NCBI RefSeq assembly: GCF_025290835.2
Contig: NZ_JAOCQD020000001.1
Coordinates: 1,054,001-1,118,000 of the forward strand
Direction: 5' to 3'
Origin: Aquabacterium sp. OR-4
GTDB lineage: Bacteria > Pseudomonadota > Gammaproteobacteria > Burkholderiales > Burkholderiaceae_C
Length of the DNA: 64,000 nucleotides
Under the pieces are notes generated by a model. It was given only the letters and a program-made list of their open reading frames with translations, had not been told where the DNA came from and ran no database searches. Below, piece after piece: positions 59,535 through 64,000 of this stretch. Position numbers and translations under genes: made by a program. The stretch's first letter is position 1. Every line of letters starts with the position of its first letter.

Positions 59535-60913
59535 CGATCGACCGGAAGGAGCGTTTGTGGTGCCAGTGGCGCGCGTTGCTGCGTGTCCTGGCAGGTGTCG
59601 CCCTGGTCAATCTGCCGTTCTGGGTGCTGGGTCGCGTGATCTTCATCGACCGGCCGCTGGTCGCCTACGAGAGCGTGGTCGTCTGTGCACTGCTGGCGTG
59701 GCGTACGCCCGTCGGCGCCGCGGCCTTGCTGCTGCTTTGGGCCGCAGATGCCGTGGTGGCACTGTCACGCATCTATCTGTTCACGTCGATCGACGCGCTG
59801 CTCGATTCGCTGTCGTTCATCCGCGAAATGCGCGTGCTCGATTTCATCGATACCCCGCGCCTCGCGCTCATGCTGCTGTTCTGCGGCTCGGCTGCGCTGC
59901 TGTGGCGATTGCTGGCGCGGCGACCGGTTGGGCTTGTTGCGCCATCGCTGGCCATCCTGATCCTGTTCGGGCTGGACTTCCTGAACGGCTCGGTGGGGCG
60001 GCCGCAGGCCATGGGCCGATTGAATGCGGCCAATCTGGTCGGCAGTCCGACCTTTGCCCTGGCAGTGGCTGTGAACACCGCCCGCACGCCCAATCCGCTG
60101 GTCGACATACCCATCGACGAGACGGTTCAAGGCCTGGTCGATGTACCGCAATGGGCTGCACAGCACCCGGAGCGCGGCATGCTGCTGCTGGTCATCGAAT
60201 CATTCGGGTGGCACAACGACACAGCGATCCAAGCCTGGATGAATGCCCGCTTGTTGAAGCAGCTGAAGCCGGGCAGCTTCGATGCCCGTGCGGTGCGCAT
60301 GCCCTTTCGCGGCAGCACCACTGCCGGCGAATTGCGTGCCTTGTGTCGCAAGGGCAATGACTATCGCCGACTCGACGCCCACAACGCTGCAGGCTGCCTG
60401 CCCAGGCTGCTGGCGGCCCAGGGCTGGACCACGGTCGGCATGCACGGCTTCTCTGGCAACATGTTCGAGCGCTGGCGGTGGTGGCCGACGGTCGGCATCG
60501 GACAGGCGGAATTCGCCGAGGATTTGCTTGCCCCCGATGCAGTGCGCTGCGGTCTGGTGTTCCGCGGTGTGTGCGACAAGGATCTGCTCGACAGGGCTCT
60601 GGCGGCAGCGGCGAAGCCGCGCACGCTGGCATACGCCCTCACGCTCAACACCCACCTGCCGCTTGCGGCAACGCCCGTTCCCCCGCCGCTGCAAGCCTTG
60701 TGCGCTACGGGCCGCACCGGCCCTGCCGTGTGCGAACTGCTGGCAGCGCAGTCCTTGTTGCTGGATCAGCTTGCGGCCGGCTTGACCCGCCTGTCTGTCA
60801 AGCCCCTGGTAATCGTGGTGGGCGACCATGCACCACCGTTCAGCCGGCGCACTGACCGAGAGCAGTTCAGTTCAACCCATGTACCTGCGCTGCTGCTTCA
60901 GCCGGGCAATTGA
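59531..60913 (+). CDS. Membrane phospho-transferase of the alkaline phosphatase/sulfatase superfamily
   Basis: 460 residues, start TTG coupled to the GDPD-like gene. About four helices (20-145) precede an extracytoplasmic domain with the metal and nucleophile pattern of LtaS/EptA-like enzymes: LLLVIESFGWHND (Glu), MPFRGSTTAGELRALC (Thr nucleophile), LTLNTHLPL (His) and VVVGDHAPPFSRR (Asp-His). Such enzymes move phosphoethanolamine or glycerol phosphate from lipids onto glycans or lipid A. The donor and acceptor here are unknown. Confidence 0.82.
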   Translation: MTIDRKERLWCQWRALLRVLAGVALVNLPFWVLGRVIFIDRPLVAYESVVVCALLAWRTPVGAAALLLLWAADAVVALSRIYLFTSIDALLDSLSFIREMRVLDFIDTPRLALMLLFCGSAALLWRLLARRPVGLVAPSLAILILFGLDFLNGSVGRPQAMGRLNAANLVGSPTFALAVAVNTARTPNPLVDIPIDETVQGLVDVPQWAAQHPERGMLLLVIESFGWHNDTAIQAWMNARLLKQLKPGSFDARAVRMPFRGSTTAGELRALCRKGNDYRRLDAHNAAGCLPRLLAAQGWTTVGMHGFSGNMFERWRWWPTVGIGQAEFAEDLLAPDAVRCGLVFRGVCDKDLLDRALAAAAKPRTLAYALTLNTHLPLAATPVPPPLQALCATGRTGPAVCELLAAQSLLLDQLAAGLTRLSVKPLVIVVGDHAPPFSRRTDREQFSSTHVPALLLQPGN

Positions 60914-61019
60914 TCGGCTATCAACGAACGTGTATCTGGCCCGGCGCGCTTGCGCTGAAGTCAGTTGTGCAGCGGGCCCAATGTAGGCAGTTTTCCGGCT
61001 TCTCACGCCAACGCCGCGC

Positions 61020-61847
61020 TCACGACCGAGCTGTGATAACCAGTGAGTCTTTGGCTGCGTGAATCACTCCAAATTCAGGGATGTCTTCCTGGTGGACTTT
61101 AATATTATTGAACCCCGAAGTCTCAAGGAGCGAAATGATATGGGGCAAACCAAACACTCGCATTTCGAGTGTCGCGCCATCACCTCCGTGAAAACATAGG
61201 TCAGTGAAGCGTTCGGTCGTGCCGTCCTTGCACTCATTGACCAAGGTTCGAACGCCACCTTCGCTGGAGATCGACCATTTGTGCAAATTGGGAAAATGCT
61301 CTTGCGTGTCGCCATCAATCTTGTACGGCACGGAGAGTACCAACAATCCGCCAGACTTCAGCAATCGATGCATATTGTGGAAGGCGGTTTCTACTGGTGC
61401 TGAAATATGCTCCAGGACATCGCTTGTGATAATGAAATCCAATCCGTTTTCCGGCCAATCGGAAACATCTGTCACATCAAGACGAGGCGCTTGATGATAG
61501 AAAGTATTCCGATAGGAATAAACCCTAGACAGTTGATCTGCATAGATAGTTGCATCACTCATGCCAATGCCGACGAGACTCTTGCTCAACGGCAGCATGG
61601 ACAGAGGCTGAATGGCGCCGTGCAACTCTTGGGTCAATGATGCGGCGATACTGCGAAACCTCAGCGTGGATCCGCAGTTGGTGCATGAGGGTGTCTCTCT
61701 TTCTGACACTGCCAACAGCGGTGCACTTGTATGGCTACCGCAAATGTTGCAGGTGAAATCGACCGACGGTCCTGTGGCCATTAAAAATGTTGCACGCCTG
61801 CGAAGGGCGCGATACTTGTGCCAAATGGGTCGAATGAGAGATTTCAT
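61020..61847 (-). CDS. AT-rich class I methyltransferase with zinc-ribbon start
   Basis: About 275 residues from ATG 61847; a GTG at 61925 would add 26. An N-terminal four-cysteine ribbon (CNICGSH...CTNCGST) leads to a Methyltransf_11-type domain: FIITSDVLEHISAPVETAFHNMHRLLKSGGLLVLSVPYKIDGDTQEHFPNLHKW. Motif I (SLVGIGMSDATIYAD) is degenerate. Composition is far less GC-rich than the rest of the window, with AT-rich codons, so it was probably acquired separately. Convergent with the phospho-transferase across 106 bases. Confidence 0.82.
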   Translation of the reverse strand: MKSLIRPIWHKYRALRRRATFLMATGPSVDFTCNICGSHTSAPLLAVSERETPSCTNCGSTLRFRSIAASLTQELHGAIQPLSMLPLSKSLVGIGMSDATIYADQLSRVYSYRNTFYHQAPRLDVTDVSDWPENGLDFIITSDVLEHISAPVETAFHNMHRLLKSGGLLVLSVPYKIDGDTQEHFPNLHKWSISSEGGVRTLVNECKDGTTERFTDLCFHGGDGATLEMRVFGLPHIISLLETSGFNNIKVHQEDIPEFGVIHAAKDSLVITARS

Positions 61848-61991
61848 AGCAAAATTTATTCGAGATGCGTCGGTGCGGGGTGAAACCGGGCCACTCGTTC
61901 GGCCTACCCTGCTTAGGTTGACCACAGAAGGCTAGGCTGCAGTAGTCAACGCATGGATCTGTGGTTGCCTGGCGCGGCGTTGTGTTCTGGT

Positions 61992-62852
61992 TTACGGCTT
62001 CCGGGATAGTTGTTCGAAGTTTCTGACAATGTTCTTTTGGCTGGATGAACCAAACAGCACACTGTCCACACCTCTGGCCGTTTGCATAAACCTGACCGCT
62101 GCGTCGGCAGACAGGGCGCCGGACGCAAAGACTGACATCGCGATGTTGCAGCTGCGGCCGTTGGCGAAGGTCTGCACCACCTGCTCGGGTGACGGGTGCA
62201 TGCGGAAGCCGCCGGCGTTGAAGTTCGTGCAGACCCACGGCTGCGACAGGCCGATCTCGTCGCACAGCAGCGTCTGGGCCAGCCCGTGGTTCATGGTGAT
62301 GTAGCCGGGCGTGGCACCGAAGCGCCGCCGCACCTCGCGGTCGAAGCCTTCGATCAGCCGGTGCGCGCGCAGGCCCATGAGCAGGTCGAAGATCACGTTT
62401 TGCAGGAACACGCCCTTGACGGCAATGCCGCGACACATCAGCAGTTCGATCTCCAGCAGCAGTTCCATCACCGCCGAGAACCTGCCGATGGCCAGCTTGG
62501 CCACGCTGGCGGCCAGCCGGGACTTCGAGCATTCGCCCAGGTGGCGCGTGAACACCGCCTTCATGCCGCCTTCGGTCATGGTGTTCGCGTACTTGTGGGC
62601 ATAGGGCAGGCAGGGGATGTACTGCATGTCCGGAAACAGCCGCGATCGCGCGATCTCTGCCAGCACCGGCTGCAGTCGCTCATGGGTGGTGAACATGAAA
62701 TCGCGAATGCCTGCCTCGTAGGCCCAGCCGATCACCTCGAGGATGGCGTCGGTGTGGGCAAACCGGTCCGAGAGTTCCGCGGCCTTGGATGGGCTGGCGT
62801 GGTTGATGCCCAGGAACTGGTTGTCGCCCAGGATGATGCGGCCGAAGCTCAT
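61992..62852 (-). CDS. Unknown protein, TIM-barrel/aldo-keto reductase-like ends
   Basis: 286 residues; no family recognised with confidence. The N-terminus FGRIILGDNQFLGINHASPSKAAELSDRF and the C-terminus SADAAVRFMQTARGVDSVLFGSSSQKNIVRNFEQLSRKP resemble the strand-1 and phosphate-site ends of aldo-keto reductase barrels, but the Asp-Tyr-Lys-His tetrad is not evident. Central YITMNHGLAQTLLCDEIGLSQPWVCTNFNAGGFRMHPSPEQVV looks like barrel strands. It overlaps the Gfo/Idh gene by four bases, so the two probably act on the same sugar. Confidence 0.7.
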   Translation of the reverse strand: MSFGRIILGDNQFLGINHASPSKAAELSDRFAHTDAILEVIGWAYEAGIRDFMFTTHERLQPVLAEIARSRLFPDMQYIPCLPYAHKYANTMTEGGMKAVFTRHLGECSKSRLAASVAKLAIGRFSAVMELLLEIELLMCRGIAVKGVFLQNVIFDLLMGLRAHRLIEGFDREVRRRFGATPGYITMNHGLAQTLLCDEIGLSQPWVCTNFNAGGFRMHPSPEQVVQTFANGRSCNIAMSVFASGALSADAAVRFMQTARGVDSVLFGSSSQKNIVRNFEQLSRKP

Positions 62853-63931
62853 GCCAGTCCTCCCATCTTGGCCGCCTCATGGATCAGCAGGTCGGCTGCC
62901 AGTCCGTCTTCCAGCGTTGCAGCCAGATCCAGGTCCAGCGATGCCCTCAGCATCGACCTCCCCAGTGCACGTTCAAGGAACATCTCCAGTTGCAGGGTGA
63001 ACTCCTCGCCGCGAAGGTAGAAGTTCACCGGGAAAGGCAGGGTCGGGCGGGTCAGTTCGTCCAGGCGGCTGTTGGACACGTCCGCCCCTGGGCGTGCGCG
63101 CACGCTGATCTCGGCCACGTTGGCATGAACGGACCCAAGTTCGAACTCTGCGTCGAAGTCGGTGTACGACTTGCGGCGACTGCTATCGCACCAGTCCAGC
63201 TCGAGGCTGCCACAGGCCCCGCTGGTGTGGTGCCATTCGATCTTTGCGCGGTCATCGGCCAGGGTGGAGTGCACCTTGGCGATGCTGGCGCGCTCGATCT
63301 TGTCCACGTCGCCAAACACAGCCCGGCACAGGTCGATCAGGTGCGGACCGTATTCGTTGAGGCATCCGCCACCCCGACGGTAGTCTGTGCGCCAGCTGCC
63401 GTTGTCGGGCTTGGTCACCACGTTGCCCAACATGCGCGCGCGGTAGGACCGTGGCGCACCCAGAACGCCTGAGCGCGCGATGGCGCGCAGGCGCACAAAG
63501 GGCTGCAGGAAGCGCAGCACCAGCCCCATCTGCGCGGGCACACCGGCCTGCTTCTGCAGATTGACCAGTTCACGGCTGCGTACCGGGTCCAGCGTCAGCG
63601 GCTTTTCCACAAAGCACGGGATCTTGCGACCCAGCAACGCACGGGCGATTGGATAGTGCGAGCCGGTCGGCGAGGCGATCACCGCGCCGCGCCATTGGGT
63701 GGCGGTCTGGAACGCCTGGTCCAGGCTGGCAAATGTGCGAATGCCCATCTGGCCGAACACGAAGCGCGTCAGGCGCGATGGATCCACCACGGCCACCTGG
63801 CCGGCGTCGAGCAGTCGGTTCAGGATGGCCAGGTGCGACAGGCCCATCTTGCCGCCACCCACCACGAGTATCCCGTTCACGGTTGAGGAGCCTTTCAGTT
63901 GATGCATTTGCGGGTCGGTGTTGGCACTCAT
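62849..63931 (-). CDS. Gfo/Idh/MocA-family oxidoreductase
   Basis: 360 residues. NAD motif GILVVGGGKMGLSHLAILNRLLDAGQVAVVDPS, the EKPLTLDPVRSRELVNLQ block (catalytic Lys in VEKP), and a C-terminal substrate domain with GSWRTDYRRGGGCLNEYGPHLIDLCRAVFGD. A sugar or sugar-nucleotide dehydrogenase of unknown substrate, distinct from WlbA upstream. The first 15 residues may be optional. It overlaps its neighbours by four bases on each side, forming a minus-strand operon that enters from beyond the window. Confidence 0.88.
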   Translation of the reverse strand: MSANTDPQMHQLKGSSTVNGILVVGGGKMGLSHLAILNRLLDAGQVAVVDPSRLTRFVFGQMGIRTFASLDQAFQTATQWRGAVIASPTGSHYPIARALLGRKIPCFVEKPLTLDPVRSRELVNLQKQAGVPAQMGLVLRFLQPFVRLRAIARSGVLGAPRSYRARMLGNVVTKPDNGSWRTDYRRGGGCLNEYGPHLIDLCRAVFGDVDKIERASIAKVHSTLADDRAKIEWHHTSGACGSLELDWCDSSRRKSYTDFDAEFELGSVHANVAEISVRARPGADVSNSRLDELTRPTLPFPVNFYLRGEEFTLQLEMFLERALGRSMLRASLDLDLAATLEDGLAADLLIHEAAKMGGLA

Positions 63932-64000
63932 CTGTGATCCGGCAACAGGGTCGCGCGCTCCGACATCTTGAGATGGCTTCGGATCACCCGCGCCGGCACG
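63928..64000 (-). CDS. C-terminal end of a probable hexapeptide acyltransferase
   Basis: The last 23 codons before a TGA that overlaps the Gfo/Idh start (ATGA). They read VPARVIRSHLKMSERATLLPDHR; VPARVIR is the usual last turn of left-handed beta-helix acetyltransferases (as in GVPARQI of wlbB). The rest lies outside the window, so the assignment is tentative. Confidence 0.45.
   Translation of the reverse strand, partial: VPARVIRSHLKMSERATLLPDHR

Noticed and set aside
59531..60913. Membrane protein considered as the O-antigen polymerase Wzy
   Set aside because: It has only about four helices and a large soluble domain with Glu, Thr, His and Asp-His sites of the alkaline phosphatase superfamily.
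60914..61019. Gap between convergent genes checked for a terminator or tRNA
   Set aside because: Only short GC palindromes such as GGCGCGCTTGCGC were seen, with no T run and no cloverleaf.

Overview
This 64 kb window comes from a GC-rich betaproteobacterium of the order Burkholderiales, most likely from the Rubrivivax/Leptothrix/Ideonella neighbourhood. That placement is an inference from three things: the very high third-position GC, the cox cluster order (coxB-coxA-small protein-ctaG-DUF2970-coxC-surf1-ctaA-ctaB-sco), and a PEP-CTERM protein next to house-keeping genes. No rRNA, tRNA or CRISPR array was seen. No stretch longer than about 300 bases lacks a gene.

Layout. 1-3.8 kb: the end of a PlsC-type acyltransferase, a PRPP-synthetase-like protein, and a membrane chemotaxis receptor coupled by ATGA overlap to an orphan hydrogenase-type cytochrome b. 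3.8-11.4 kb: a minus-strand catabolic operon that starts at a GntR regulator and continues through ltnD, otnK, otnC and otnI to a three-part TRAP transporter. It should import a four-carbon sugar acid (L-threonate or D-erythronate type) and convert it to dihydroxyacetone phosphate. A palindrome overlaps the regulator start. 11.5-18 kb: house-keeping genes gpmI, rhodanese, grxC, secB, gpsA, trmL, comF and a BioC-like methyltransferase. 18-28.4 kb: an aa3-type cytochrome c oxidase with its heme A and copper assembly factors, including two proteins with SCO-type copper ligands. 28.4-32.8 kb: a PEP-CTERM protein, then an intact IS66-family element with 8-bp target duplication, then rpoH under a perfect CIRCE operator. 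32.9-46.7 kb: a MASE1/CHASE hybrid kinase, ychF, a UbiH-like hydroxylase, dsbC, a DUF3429 protein, an M61 peptidase, a DUF3108 gene split by a frameshift, an enoyl-CoA hydratase, a PNPOx-fold protein and lysS.

46.8-64 kb: a surface-glycan locus. wlbA-wlbB-wlbC make a 2,3-diacetamido uronic acid precursor. A flippase, an acyltransferase, two GT4 glycosyltransferases, a methyltransferase, a second aminotransferase, a PglC-like initiating sugar transferase and a PglF/WbpM-type 4,6-dehydratase follow, mostly with 4-base overlaps. The distal part (about 58.5-64 kb) changes character. It has a GDPD-like protein coupled to a membrane phospho-transferase of the alkaline phosphatase superfamily, an AT-richer methyltransferase on the other strand, and a three-gene minus-strand set (LbH acyltransferase end, Gfo/Idh oxidoreductase, unknown TIM-barrel-like protein) that runs off the window.

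Best candidates for something new are: (1) the receptor/cytochrome b pair; (2) the Gfo/Idh plus unknown-protein pair at the end of the glycan locus; (3) the GDPD-like/phospho-transferase pair; (4) HrcA-type control of rpoH.
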